Of a stretch of DNA of 32,183 bases, positions 15,162 through 23,057 are shown in pieces. A program made the translations under genes and the position numbers. The DNA is from Acidovorax delafieldii (lineage in GTDB: Bacteria; Pseudomonadota; Gammaproteobacteria; Burkholderiales; Burkholderiaceae_C), in the NCBI GenBank assembly GCA_002377855.1, contig DFQQ01000022.1:1-32183 (forward strand). Reading direction: 5' to 3'. The stretch's first letter is position 1, and every line of letters begins with the position of its first letter. The notes beneath the pieces are model-generated. The model ran no database searches, was not told the DNA's origin, and saw only the letters and a list, made by a program, of their open reading frames with translations.

Positions 15162-16607
15162 TCACACTGAGCGGCTGCGGGCCAGTGGCGGGTTCTTGGC
15201 AAAGTAGCGGGTGATGCCGCGCATCAGCGCATCGGCCAGCTGTTGCTGGTAGGCGCCGCTGCGCAGGCGCGCTTCTTCTTCGGGATTGCTGATGAAGGCC
15301 GTCTCCACCAGCACGCTGGGAATGTCGGGGGCCTTGAGCACTGCAAAGCCTGCTTGCTCCACGCGGGGTTTGTGCAGCCTGCCGATGTGGCCGATCTCGC
15401 CCAGTAGCACGCTGCCCAGCTTCAGGCTGTCGTTGATCTGCGCCGTGGTGCTCATGTCCAGCAGCGCCCGCTGCACATGCCGGTCCTTGCTTTGCACGTT
15501 CAAGCCGCCCACCAAGTCGGCCTGGTTCTCTTTGTTGGCCAGCCAGCGGGCCGCCGTGCTCGATGCGCCGCTTTGGCTCAGCGCAAACACGCTGGCGCCG
15601 CGCGCTGCCGGGGTGGTGAAGGCGTCAGCGTGGATGCTGACGAACAGGTCGGCCTGCACGCGCCGCGCTTTTTCTACCCGCGTGCCCAGGGGCACGAAGT
15701 AGTCCCCGTCCCGGGTGAGAAAGGCGCGCATGGGGTTGCCCCCTACGGTGGTGGCGTTGATGCGGTCGCGCAGCAGGTGGGCCACGCGCAGCACCACGTC
15801 TTTTTCGCGGGTGCCGCCGGGGCCAATGGCGCCGGGGTCTTCACCGCCGTGGCCGGGGTCCAGCGCAACGATGATGATGCGGTCGGTTTGGGTTGCGGTG
15901 GCGCGCCCGCCAGGGCGGTTGGCGGCCACAGGGGGCGGGGCCGTCGGGGCGGGCTCGGCCGGGGCTGGCGTGGCGCTGGGCCCTGGGCGGTTGCTGTGCT
16001 GGGCAATCAGCTCGCCCAGCGGGTCGGCCGCATCACCCGCCTTGGCGGGCGGCGGGGCCTTGTCGGCGGGGCGGGCATTGGCGCCAGCCGTGGCTGCAGT
16101 GGCGGGGGGGGGGGCGCGCAGGCGCTCGGCAATCAAGGCTTCGAGCGGGTCGACGGGCTCAGCGGGGTACAGGTCAAACACCAGGCGGTGCTGGTAGGCC
16201 GCGATGGGCGGCAGGGTGAACACCTGTGGCTGGGCCGCCTGCTTCAGATCCACCACCAGGCGCACCACGCCGGGCGCATTTTGGCCCACACGGATGCCTG
16301 CAATGTTGGGGTCATCGGGCTTCACCTTGGCTACCAGTTCGCGCAGTTCGGGGCTCAGGTCAATGCCTTCGATGTCCACCGCCAGGCGCGGCGGGGTGGT
16401 GACGAAAAACTGCTTGGCCACCAGCTTGGTGTCCGATTCGATGGTGACGCGCGAATACTCTGGCGCTGGCCACACCCGCACGGCCAGGATGGTGGCGCCG
16501 CGCGCAATCTGCTGCGTCCCCAGCAACAGCACCAGGCTGCCGGCCTGCAACAGGCTGCGTCGGTTGGGGGCGTACGAAGGGCGGTCGGGGTGTGCGTCAG
16601 CAGTCAT
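15162..16607 (-). CDS. amiC: N-acetylmuramoyl-L-alanine amidase, AmiC type
   Basis: A periplasmic peptidoglycan amidase of 481 residues that cleaves septal wall for daughter-cell separation. It begins with a twin-arginine-like signal (NRRSLLQAGSLVLLLG, about 15-30). An AMIN domain follows (about 39-147), then a Pro/Ala-rich linker (about 150-243) and an Amidase_3 domain. The zinc ligands lie in DPGHGGEDPG (H253), REKDVVLRVA (E268) and SIHADAF, and the catalytic Glu in VETAFISN. The linker codons for residues 165-169 contain 11 consecutive C on the coding strand (16104-16114), a possible slippage site upstream of the catalytic domain. The ATG overlaps the tsaE stop by 4 nt (ATGA), so they are co-translated. 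Confidence 0.96.
   Translation of the reverse strand: MTADAHPDRPSYAPNRRSLLQAGSLVLLLGTQQIARGATILAVRVWPAPEYSRVTIESDTKLVAKQFFVTTPPRLAVDIEGIDLSPELRELVAKVKPDDPNIAGIRVGQNAPGVVRLVVDLKQAAQPQVFTLPPIAAYQHRLVFDLYPAEPVDPLEALIAERLRAPPPATAATAGANARPADKAPPPAKAGDAADPLGELIAQHSNRPGPSATPAPAEPAPTAPPPVAANRPGGRATATQTDRIIIVALDPGHGGEDPGAIGPGGTREKDVVLRVAHLLRDRINATTVGGNPMRAFLTRDGDYFVPLGTRVEKARRVQADLFVSIHADAFTTPAARGASVFALSQSGASSTAARWLANKENQADLVGGLNVQSKDRHVQRALLDMSTTAQINDSLKLGSVLLGEIGHIGRLHKPRVEQAGFAVLKAPDIPSVLVETAFISNPEEEARLRSGAYQQQLADALMRGITRYFAKNPPLARSRSV
16104..16114 (-). repeat. 11-nt mononucleotide tract within amiC
   Basis: Eleven consecutive G on the + strand, read as eleven C in the amiC coding strand and encoding three prolines of the linker. 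Gain or loss of one base would shift the frame before the amidase domain. Confidence 0.9.
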
Positions 16608-17116
16608 GCGCTCAGTCCTTGGAGCAAGCTGCGGCCGGTGGCGGTGCCTGCGCGCAGGGTGACTTTCCTTTCGGTTTCGTCAATTGCTTCAATGTGTATA
16701 GCAAGGTCCGCAGGCGGGGTAAGCGCTGCAGCCTTTTCGGGCCATTCTGCCAGCTTGAGCCCCGGGCTGGCAAAGATGTCCCGAAACCCCGCGTCTTCCC
16801 ACTCGCGCGGGTCGTCAAACCGATAAAAATCGAAGTGCCAGATCGCCAACTGGGAGGTTTCGTGCGGCTCCACCACCGCGTAGGTCGGGCTCTTGATGCG
16901 GCCTTGCACGCCCAGCGCACGCAGCAGATGGCGCACCAGGGTGGTCTTGCCCGCGCCCAGGTCGCCGTGCAGGGTGACAAACGCGTTGGAAAGCAATGGC
17001 TGCGCGGCCAGTTGCTGCGCCCACGCGGCGGTATCGTCCTCGCTGCGCCAAAGGATTGTGGTCTGGTCTGCGCCAGGGCTTTCTACAATCTGGCCGGTAT
17101 GTGGTGCAACAGTCAA
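16604..17116 (-). CDS. tsaE: tRNA threonylcarbamoyl-adenosine (t6A) biosynthesis ATPase
   Basis: A cytoplasmic ATPase that supports the TsaB-TsaD complex in making t6A37 on ANN-decoding tRNAs. The P-loop is LHGDLGAGKTTLVRHLL, followed by SPTYAVVEPHE, HFDFYRFDDPREWEDAGFRD and the LKLAEWPEKA motif, all typical of TsaE. No ATG precedes the conserved part. I chose TTG 17116 (170 residues), which has GAGGAA four nt upstream; another TTG at 17164 would add 16 residues. Either start overlaps the divergent queG 5' end. Its stop overlaps the amiC start by 4 nt. Identity is certain, the start is not. Confidence 0.92.
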   Translation of the reverse strand: MTVAPHTGQIVESPGADQTTILWRSEDDTAAWAQQLAAQPLLSNAFVTLHGDLGAGKTTLVRHLLRALGVQGRIKSPTYAVVEPHETSQLAIWHFDFYRFDDPREWEDAGFRDIFASPGLKLAEWPEKAAALTPPADLAIHIEAIDETERKVTLRAGTATGRSLLQGLSA

Positions 17117-18187
17117 CTCGTTCCTCAAATGCAGGAGTGGGCCCGCGAGCTGGGATTTTCCCAAATCGGCGTGGCCGGGGTGGATTTGTCTGCGTCAGAG
17201 CCGGGATTGATGCAATGGCTGGCGCAGGGGTTCCATGGTGACATGCATTACATGGCCGCGCATGGCGTCAAGCGTGCCCGCCCGGCCGAGCTGGTGCCCG
17301 GCACCGTGAGCGTGATCACCGCGCGCATGGACTACCTGCCTCGCGACCGGGACAGCGCCCCCGCCTTTGCCCAGGCGGGTGGCTGGCAGGCCGTGGAGCT
17401 GCAGCGCCTGCAGCGCCCTGCCGAGGGCATTGTCTCGATGTACGCCAGGGGGCGCGATTATCACAAGGTATTGCGCGCCCGCCTGCAAAAACTCAGCGAC
17501 CGCATCGCCGAAGCGGTGGGGCCCTTTGGTCACCGGGTGTTCACCGATTCAGCCCCCGTGCTGGAGGCCGAGCTGGCCGCACGCAGTGGCCAGGGCTGGC
17601 GCGGCAAGCACACGCTGGTGCTCAACCGCGAAGCGGGCTCGACCTTCTTTTTGGGTGAGATCTATGTGGACATGGCCCTGCCTGCCACCGAGCCCGTCAC
17701 CGCCCACTGCGGCAGCTGCAGCGCCTGCATGGATGCCTGCCCCACGCAGGCCATCGTGGCCCCCCACCGGGTGGATGCGCGGCGTTGCATCTCTTACCTC
17801 ACCATAGAACATGCCGGCCCCATTCCGCTGGAACTGCGCCCCCTGATGGGCAACCGCATTTACGGCTGTGACGACTGCCAGCTGGTGTGCCCTTGGAACA
17901 AGTTCGCCCAGGTCAGCCGCCTGCCCGACTTTGACGAACGCAAGGGCTTGTCGGGCCAGCAGCTGGTGCACCTGTTTGCATGGGACGAGCCCACCTTTTT
18001 GCGCATGACTGAGGGCGGCCCCATTCGCCGCATTGGCCACGAGCGGTGGTTGCGCAACGTGGCCGTGGCGCTGGGCAATGCGTTGCGGCACACCGACAGT
18101 GCGGAACTGCGCAGCGCCCTGCAGTCACGCGCGCAAGACCCGAGCGAACTGGTGCGTGAGCATGTGGCCTGGGCGCTGGCGGTTTAA
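17099..18187 (+). CDS. queG: Epoxyqueuosine reductase
   Basis: A cobalamin- and iron-sulfur-dependent enzyme performing the last step of tRNA queuosine synthesis, reducing epoxyqueuosine to queuosine; 362 residues, cytoplasmic. The catalytic-site stretch is FTDSAPVLEAELA (D150). Two [4Fe-4S] cluster motifs follow: CGSCSACMDACP (C204, C207, C210, C214) and CDDCQLVCPWN (C257, C260, C264), with C230 between. A HEAT-like C-terminal helix region ends the protein. ATG 17099 gives the family N-terminus (EWARELGFSQIGVAGVDL); the open frame extends upstream antisense to tsaE without family similarity. Its 5' end overlaps that of tsaE, so its promoter must lie inside tsaE. Confidence 0.97.
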   Translation: MWCNSQLVPQMQEWARELGFSQIGVAGVDLSASEPGLMQWLAQGFHGDMHYMAAHGVKRARPAELVPGTVSVITARMDYLPRDRDSAPAFAQAGGWQAVELQRLQRPAEGIVSMYARGRDYHKVLRARLQKLSDRIAEAVGPFGHRVFTDSAPVLEAELAARSGQGWRGKHTLVLNREAGSTFFLGEIYVDMALPATEPVTAHCGSCSACMDACPTQAIVAPHRVDARRCISYLTIEHAGPIPLELRPLMGNRIYGCDDCQLVCPWNKFAQVSRLPDFDERKGLSGQQLVHLFAWDEPTFLRMTEGGPIRRIGHERWLRNVAVALGNALRHTDSAELRSALQSRAQDPSELVREHVAWALAV

Positions 18188-18197
18188 GGTGAAATCA

Positions 18198-18232
18198 GGC
18201 TCTGGCGCTTGATTAATAAGCGCGACCAGCTA
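18198..18232 (-). repeat. Dispersed 35-nt-core repeat, copy E (3' end of esterase gene)
   Basis: On the minus strand the core reads TAGCT, 4 nt, GCGCTT, 6 nt, CAAGCGC, 4 nt, GCC, then TGATTTC. An A-run precedes it. It begins 10 nt after the queG stop. The first three bases (TAG) are the stop codon of the GDSL esterase. Its stem-loop may act as a terminator for the two convergent genes. Confidence 0.88.
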
Positions 18233-18883
18233 CTTTTTCGATAGCAACCCACTGCGCTCCAGCGTCTGCACCAGCCCATCGGTAAAACGCGCGTAGCCGG
18301 CTGCATTGGCGTGCACGCTGTCGGCGCGCAAACCGGCATCCGCCAACACGGTAGACCAGCCATCGGCATGCAGCGGAATCTTCAGCGCCTTGGCTGTCTC
18401 TGCATACACCTCGTGGTCGCTCAGGTGGCCCGCCGCAGCCATGAGTGACAGGCCGGGCACGGCCACCAGCAACACCTGCGCGCCGCTGGCACGCGCCTGT
18501 TCGCCAATGAGGCGCAGGTGGGTGCGCGTAGCTTCGAGCGGCAGGCGCCGCAAAAAATCGTTGCCGCCAATGCTCACGATCACCAGCGCGGGTCGGTGTT
18601 CCTGCAGCAGGGCGGGCAGCCGCTCCAGCGCCTGGGCCGAGGTGTTGCCTGAAACGCCTGCGTTGATCACATTCCAGCCCGTGCGGGCGGCCAGCAGGGT
18701 GGGGTAGGCGGTGTCTGCCGATGCCCCCACACCCGATGTCAGCGAATCGCCCAGCGCCAGCACGGTGGCACCTGCAGGCACAGGCCGGGTGGCAGGCTTT
18801 CGGCTGCAACCGGGCAGCCCCGCGCCCGCTGCCAGCAGCACCAGAGCACCTAGCAAGGCGCGTCGTTGCATGGTTGGTTTCAT
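18230..18883 (-). CDS. GDSL/SGNH arylesterase lipoprotein, TesA-like
   Basis: A 217-residue serine esterase or lysophospholipase/thioesterase of the SGNH family. The signal peptide ends in a lipobox, AGLPG|C26, so it is probably membrane-anchored rather than free in the periplasm as in E. coli TesA. Catalytic blocks: GDSLTSG (nucleophile S47), NAGVSGNTS (block II, G76), IGGNDF (N108) and DSVHANAAGY (D188, H191). An in-frame ATG at residue 5 is an alternative start. The start overlaps the AEC transporter stop (ATGA). The last sense codons AAA AAG and the stop TAG belong to a dispersed-repeat copy. In many proteobacteria this gene adjoins a YbbA ATPase; here that gene is about 16 kb away. Confidence 0.92.
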   Translation of the reverse strand: MKPTMQRRALLGALVLLAAGAGLPGCSRKPATRPVPAGATVLALGDSLTSGVGASADTAYPTLLAARTGWNVINAGVSGNTSAQALERLPALLQEHRPALVIVSIGGNDFLRRLPLEATRTHLRLIGEQARASGAQVLLVAVPGLSLMAAAGHLSDHEVYAETAKALKIPLHADGWSTVLADAGLRADSVHANAAGYARFTDGLVQTLERSGLLSKK

Positions 18884-19785
18884 CGCAAAAAGCCCAAAGC
18901 GAATGGCAGGCTGGCCACACCCAGCACGGTCGACAGCGTGACCAGCCCGGCCACGTAAGGCCCGTTGTAGCCCATGCGCGCCGCCAGCACGTAGCAGGTA
19001 GACGCCGTAGGCAGGGCAGAAAAAGCCAGCAGCACCGTGGTTTGCACAGCGTCGAGCTGGAACCAATGCGCCATGCCCCAGGCAATCAGCGGCTGCACCA
19101 AGTGGCGAATCGACAGAACCGACACCGTGAGCATGCGGCTGCGGCCGAGCAGCCCGAACTGCATGCCCGCGCCTGCAGCCATCAGCCCGAGGGCCAGCGA
19201 TGCGGCGCTGATGCGGCTCACCGTGGGCTCCAGCCAACCCGGAATGCGAAAGCCCAGCAGGTTGGCCACCAGGCCCGACGCGGTGGCAATGATGAGCGGA
19301 TTGCGCAGCAGTTCGCGCACAAAACCCTGGCCGCCGTGACGCGCCATGGGCCACACGGCTGCCACATTGAACAGCGGCACGCACACGCCAATCAGCACCG
19401 CAATCATCAGCAGGCCCTGCGAGCCCGCCAGGCGCTCGGCAATGGCCAGGCCAATGAAGGAATTGAAGCGAAACGCGACCTGGGCGCTCGCGGCGTGGTC
19501 GCGCCGGTCCAGATGCGAGCCCAGCCACGGCAAGTGCGGCAGTGAATACGCCAGGGCAATCCCTGCAACCCCCGATAGCAGCCCCGCCGCGATCAGGCTG
19601 GAGGCCGCACCCACATCAATCGGGCTTTTCACGATGGACTGGAACAACAGCACCGGGAACAGCAGGTAGTACACCAGGCTCTCGACGGGTTGCCAGATGC
19701 CCCGGTTCAGGGCGGTGTAGCGGCACAGCAGGTAACCGAACAGGATGAGAGAGAAGTCAGGAAGCAGGAGCTGGGCGTAATTCAC
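18880..19785 (-). CDS. AEC family (auxin efflux carrier-like) transporter
   Basis: A 301-residue inner-membrane transporter with about ten hydrophobic helices, of the AEC/membrane-transport family. Bacterial members carry malonate, other organic acids or are uncharacterised. Visible family features are the N-terminal LLLPDFSLILFGYLLCR, a central FRFNSFIGLAIAERLAG, and the C-terminal LAFSALPTASTCYVLAARMGYN (split here by helix ends). The start is GTG 19785; no ATG or strong ribosome site precedes the first helix. Its stop overlaps the esterase start (ATGA), so the two are coupled. It diverges from a Bug binding protein across 192 nt. The substrate is unknown. Confidence 0.88.
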   Translation of the reverse strand: MNYAQLLLPDFSLILFGYLLCRYTALNRGIWQPVESLVYYLLFPVLLFQSIVKSPIDVGAASSLIAAGLLSGVAGIALAYSLPHLPWLGSHLDRRDHAASAQVAFRFNSFIGLAIAERLAGSQGLLMIAVLIGVCVPLFNVAAVWPMARHGGQGFVRELLRNPLIIATASGLVANLLGFRIPGWLEPTVSRISAASLALGLMAAGAGMQFGLLGRSRMLTVSVLSIRHLVQPLIAWGMAHWFQLDAVQTTVLLAFSALPTASTCYVLAARMGYNGPYVAGLVTLSTVLGVASLPFALGFLR

Positions 19786-19977
19786 ACTTCGAGAATAACT
19801 GAACCCACCGCGCCAACGTGGGCCGGCAGGGCGACTGGCCGCGTCCTGCGCGCCCGGCGGGCGCCCCGCATGGGTTAGCCCGGCAGCTGCGGTGCGTCCG
19901 TGCGAAATCCCTGAGACTCGCCATGGAAACATTCGAATAACATTGCGCGTGTCTGAAAACCCCAAAAGGAGAAATCG

Positions 19978-20940
19978 ATGAACCGTCGCCATTGGCTCGC
20001 GCTGGCGCTGGCTGCCGCTGCAGGATCCGCAGCTGCACAAGGCTACCCGAACAAGATCATCAAGCTGCAGGTGCCTTTTGCGCCCGGTGGCACCACCGAC
20101 ATCATCGCCCGCGTGATTGCCGACCCGCTGGGCAAGGCCCTGGGCCAGAGCGTGATCGTTGAGAACAAGGCCGGCGGCGGCGGCATTGTGGGGGCCAATG
20201 AAACAGCCAAGTCGGCGCCCGACGGCTATGTGCTGGGCATTGCCACCGTCTCCACCACGGCGGCCAACCCTGCCATCAACCCCAAGACGCCGTACAACCC
20301 GCTGACCGACTTCACGCCCATCATCAACATCGCGGCAACACCCAACATCATTGCGGTGCACCCCAGCTTCCCTGCCAAGGACTACAAGGCATTTTTGGCT
20401 GAGCTGAAGAAGTCCGCAGGCAAGTATTCGTACTCTTCGTCGGGCACCGGCGGTATCGGGCATCTGCAGATGGAGCTGTACAAGAGCCTTACCAGCACCT
20501 TTGTGACGCACATCCCCTACCGCGGCGCGGGCCCGGCCCTGAACGACACTGTGGCTGGTCAGGTGCCCATGATCTTTGACAATCTGCCTTCGGCGCTGCC
20601 CTTCATCAAGGAAAACCGCCTCGTGCCCATCGTGGTGGCCGCACCGCAGCGCGTGGCCGCTCTGCCCAATGTGCCTACGTTCAAGGAAGTGGGGCTGGAG
20701 CCTGTGAACCGCATGGCCTACTACGGCATCGTGGGGCCCAAAGGCCTGCCCAAGGACGTGGTGGACAAGGTCAATGCCGCCGTGCGCAAGGCGCTGGAAG
20801 ACCCGGCCGTGAAGAAGCGCATCGAAGACACCGGCTCCATCGTGGTGGGCAATACGCCTGAGCAGTTTGCCGAGCAGATCAAGGCAGAGTTCGCTGTATA
20901 CAAGGAAGTGGTCACCAAGCAGAAGCTCACGCTCGACTGA
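19978..20940 (+). CDS. Bug-type tripartite tricarboxylate transporter receptor (first)
   Basis: A 320-residue secreted solute-binding protein. The signal peptide ends near AAAAGSAAAQ|GYP (about residue 21). The mature part has the family layout: LQVPFAPGGTTDIIARVIADPL, VIVENKAGGGGIVGA, the KSAPDGYVLG turn, and THIPYRGAGPALNDTVAGQV. Bug proteins bind carboxylates or aromatic and nicotinate-like ligands; most are orphans with no adjacent TctAB membrane components, as here. AAAAGGAGAAATCG places a strong ribosome site before ATG 19978. A good terminator follows at 20961-20992. The ligand cannot be predicted. Confidence 0.94.
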   Translation: MNRRHWLALALAAAAGSAAAQGYPNKIIKLQVPFAPGGTTDIIARVIADPLGKALGQSVIVENKAGGGGIVGANETAKSAPDGYVLGIATVSTTAANPAINPKTPYNPLTDFTPIINIAATPNIIAVHPSFPAKDYKAFLAELKKSAGKYSYSSSGTGGIGHLQMELYKSLTSTFVTHIPYRGAGPALNDTVAGQVPMIFDNLPSALPFIKENRLVPIVVAAPQRVAALPNVPTFKEVGLEPVNRMAYYGIVGPKGLPKDVVDKVNAAVRKALEDPAVKKRIEDTGSIVVGNTPEQFAEQIKAEFAVYKEVVTKQKLTLD

Positions 20941-20960
20941 TCGCGCTACCCTTCAGTCGA

Positions 20961-20992
20961 AGCCGCGCAGGCTGGGCCCGCGCGGCTTTTTT
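20961..20992 (+). terminator. Rho-independent terminator after the first Bug gene
   Basis: AGCCGCGC (20961-20968) pairs with GCGCGGCT (20980-20987) across an 11-nt loop, followed directly by a six-T run. It lies 20 nt after the stop codon and isolates the gene from xerD. Confidence 0.9.
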
Positions 20993-21037
20993 CATTGAGC
21001 GAGACGCGAGGAGTGCGCGGCATGCTATCGTTTTTGG

Positions 21038-21937
21038 ATGCTTGAAGACAGCCTGCGTGCGATCGATACTTTTGTGGATGCCCTGTGGCTGGAGGATGGC
21101 CTCTCGCGCAACACGCTGGCGGCCTACCGCCGCGACCTGACGCTCTATGCCCATTGGCTGGCGCAACAGCAGCCCGCGCTGGCGCTGGACGCCACCGAAG
21201 AAGCGCACCTGAACGGCTACTTTGCCGCGCGCCATGAACAGACGCGCGCCACCTCGGCCAATCGGCGCCTCACCGTGCTGCGCAGGTACTTTCATTGGGC
21301 TTTGCGCGAGCGCCGCATCACCACAGACCCCACCCTGCGCCTGCAGGCTGCGCGCCAGCCCCTGCGGGTGCCAAAAACCTTGTCCCAGGCGCACGTGGAA
21401 GCGCTGCTCAACGCCCCCGATCTGGGCAACCCCTTGGGTCTGCGCGATCGCACCATGCTTGAGTTGATGTACGCCAGCGGCCTGCGCGTGACGGAGCTGG
21501 TCACGCTCAAGACCTTCCAGCTCGGGATGAGCGAGGGCGTGCTGCGCGTGATGGGCAAGGGCAGCAAGGAAAGGCTGGTGCCCTTCGGGGAAGAGGCTCG
21601 AGCGTGGCTGCAGCGCTACCTGCAGGAGGCACGCGGCGCCATTTTGGCCGGCCAGCAGACAGACGACTTGTTCGTGACCCAGCGCGGCGAAGGCATGACC
21701 CGCGTGATGTTCTGGGTGATCGTGAAAAAATGGGCGCACGTGGCGGGCATCACCGTGCCGTTGTCGCCCCACACGCTGCGCCATGCCTTTGCCACCCACT
21801 TGCTGAACCACGGTGCTGACCTGCGTGTGGTGCAGCTTTTGCTCGGGCATGCCGACATATCGACCACCACCATCTACACGCATGTGGCGCGCGAGCGGCT
21901 AAAGGCCCTGCATGCGCAGCACCATCCGCGCGGCTGA
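21038..21937 (+). CDS. xerD: Site-specific tyrosine recombinase XerD
   Basis: A 299-residue recombinase that, with XerC, resolves chromosome dimers at dif under FtsK control. The N-terminal SAM-like core-binding domain (about 1-95) includes LSRNTLAAYRRDL. The catalytic domain has all active residues in the expected places: R150 (ASGLRVTEL), K174 (MGKGSKERLVP), H245 and R248 (HTLRHAFATHLLNHGADL), H271 (LLGHADISTTTIYTH) and nucleophile Y280. The length matches E. coli XerD (298). ATG 21038 is the first codon of the conserved start; no strong Shine-Dalgarno is visible. No dif-like site was found in the window. Confidence 0.97.
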   Translation: MLEDSLRAIDTFVDALWLEDGLSRNTLAAYRRDLTLYAHWLAQQQPALALDATEEAHLNGYFAARHEQTRATSANRRLTVLRRYFHWALRERRITTDPTLRLQAARQPLRVPKTLSQAHVEALLNAPDLGNPLGLRDRTMLELMYASGLRVTELVTLKTFQLGMSEGVLRVMGKGSKERLVPFGEEARAWLQRYLQEARGAILAGQQTDDLFVTQRGEGMTRVMFWVIVKKWAHVAGITVPLSPHTLRHAFATHLLNHGADLRVVQLLLGHADISTTTIYTHVARERLKALHAQHHPRG

Positions 21938-21989
21938 AGCCCGTGGGGCTGCAGTCTTTTTCCCGATTCCTCCCTCTTATTTTTGCGAC

Positions 21990-22952
21990 ATGAAAAAACT
22001 GCTAGCCGGCCTGTTCCTTCTGGGCGCCACCACCTGCGCCGTGGCCCAGTCCTGGCCCACCGCCAAGCCCATCCGCATTGTGGTGGCCTACCCCGCCGGC
22101 GGGGTGAGTGATAACGTGGCCCGCGCACTGGCCGACAAGCTGGCGGCGGCACTGGGCACCCCGGTGGTCATCGAGAACAAGGCCGGTGCCAGCGGTAGCC
22201 TGGGCGTGGACGCCGTGGCCAAGGCGGCACCGGATGGCTACACGCTGGGCTTTGCCGCCGTCAGCCCGCTGGCGCTGAACCCGCATCTGGGCAAATCGCC
22301 ATTTGATCCGCAAAAGGACATCGCCCCGGTGGTGAGCGTGATGTATTCGCCCGTGCTGCTGTTGGGTACCTCGGCGAGCAAGGCCACCGATTTCAACGCA
22401 CTGGTGGCGGCGGCGCGCACGCAGCCGGGCAGTGTGCGCTGGGCCACGTCGGGCCAGGCCTCGCTGGGGCACATCATGCTGGAGCAAATTCAGGCGGTGG
22501 CCAAGGTGCAGATGACGCACATTCCCTACAAGGGGGGCGGCCAGCAGATGAACGATGCCCTGGGTGGACAGTTTGAGGTGCTGTCCACCAACGCTGGCCC
22601 GGCGGTGCTGCAGCACATCAAGGCGGGCAAGCTCAAGCCGCTGGCGGTGGGTGCTCCCGCCCGGCTGGATTCGCTCCCCGACGTGCCCACTTTGGCCGAG
22701 CTCAAGCACCCTGCCGCCAACCTGTCCTCGCTGTTTGGCATTTTTGCGCCGGCCCAGACCCCGCCGGCGGCGGTGGCACGGATCAATGCGGAGGTGAACA
22801 AAGCGCTGGCGCAACCTGACATCCGCAGCAAGCTGGACGCTACCGACAACGTGCCCACCGGCGGCACCGCGGCCGACTTTGCGCGGCAGATTGCCCAGGA
22901 GTCGGACAACAACGCACGCATCATCCGCGCTGCCGGTATACAGGCCCACTGA
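21990..22952 (+). CDS. Bug-type tripartite tricarboxylate transporter receptor (second)
   Basis: Also 320 residues, the same family as 19978-20940 but clearly diverged. The signal peptide (KKLLAGLFLLGATTCAVAQ) is cleaved near residue 20. Family segments are IRIVVAYPAGGVSDNVARAL, VIENKAGASGSLG, KAAPDGYTLG and THIPYKGGGQQMNDALGGQ. ATG 21990 gives a clean signal peptide, but the ribosome site is weak. It begins 52 nt after xerD and may be read from the same message. A bidirectional terminator (23001-23030) follows. No TctA/TctB genes are nearby; the ligand is unknown. Confidence 0.93.
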   Translation: MKKLLAGLFLLGATTCAVAQSWPTAKPIRIVVAYPAGGVSDNVARALADKLAAALGTPVVIENKAGASGSLGVDAVAKAAPDGYTLGFAAVSPLALNPHLGKSPFDPQKDIAPVVSVMYSPVLLLGTSASKATDFNALVAAARTQPGSVRWATSGQASLGHIMLEQIQAVAKVQMTHIPYKGGGQQMNDALGGQFEVLSTNAGPAVLQHIKAGKLKPLAVGAPARLDSLPDVPTLAELKHPAANLSSLFGIFAPAQTPPAAVARINAEVNKALAQPDIRSKLDATDNVPTGGTAADFARQIAQESDNNARIIRAAGIQAH

Positions 22953-23000
22953 GGCAGGATACGGTCCGCGCCTTCACGCCGCGGGTTTGCATTCGCGACA

Positions 23001-23030
23001 AAAAAGGGCTCCGCCAGCGGAGCCCTTTTT
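23001..23030. terminator. Bidirectional terminator
   Basis: GGGCTCCG and CGGAGCCC form a perfect stem around a four-base loop, flanked by an A-run on the left and TTTTT on the right. It sits between the convergent second Bug gene and EAL-HDOD gene and can serve both. Confidence 0.93.
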
Positions 23031-23057
23031 GCTTGTCTGCCGCCTCGGCAGGCCGGG

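Noticed and set aside
16148..16165. GTCGACGGGCTCAGC resembling the REP-like arm near 1685
   Set aside because: It lies in coding sequence of amiC (Pro-Val-Asp-Pro region), only part of the arm matches and there is no inverted partner. Treated as chance similarity.
15477..16826. Long + strand open frame over amiC and tsaE
   Set aside because: Same reason: a high-GC shadow of two certain genes.
18195..18245. Small RNA gene after queG
   Set aside because: The stem-loop is accounted for by the dispersed-repeat copy and the esterase stop; there is no separate promoter.
21038..22952. Integrase-associated mobile island around the tyrosine recombinase
   Set aside because: The recombinase is a full-length XerD with housekeeping features. 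No att repeats, tRNA gene or phage genes were seen nearby.
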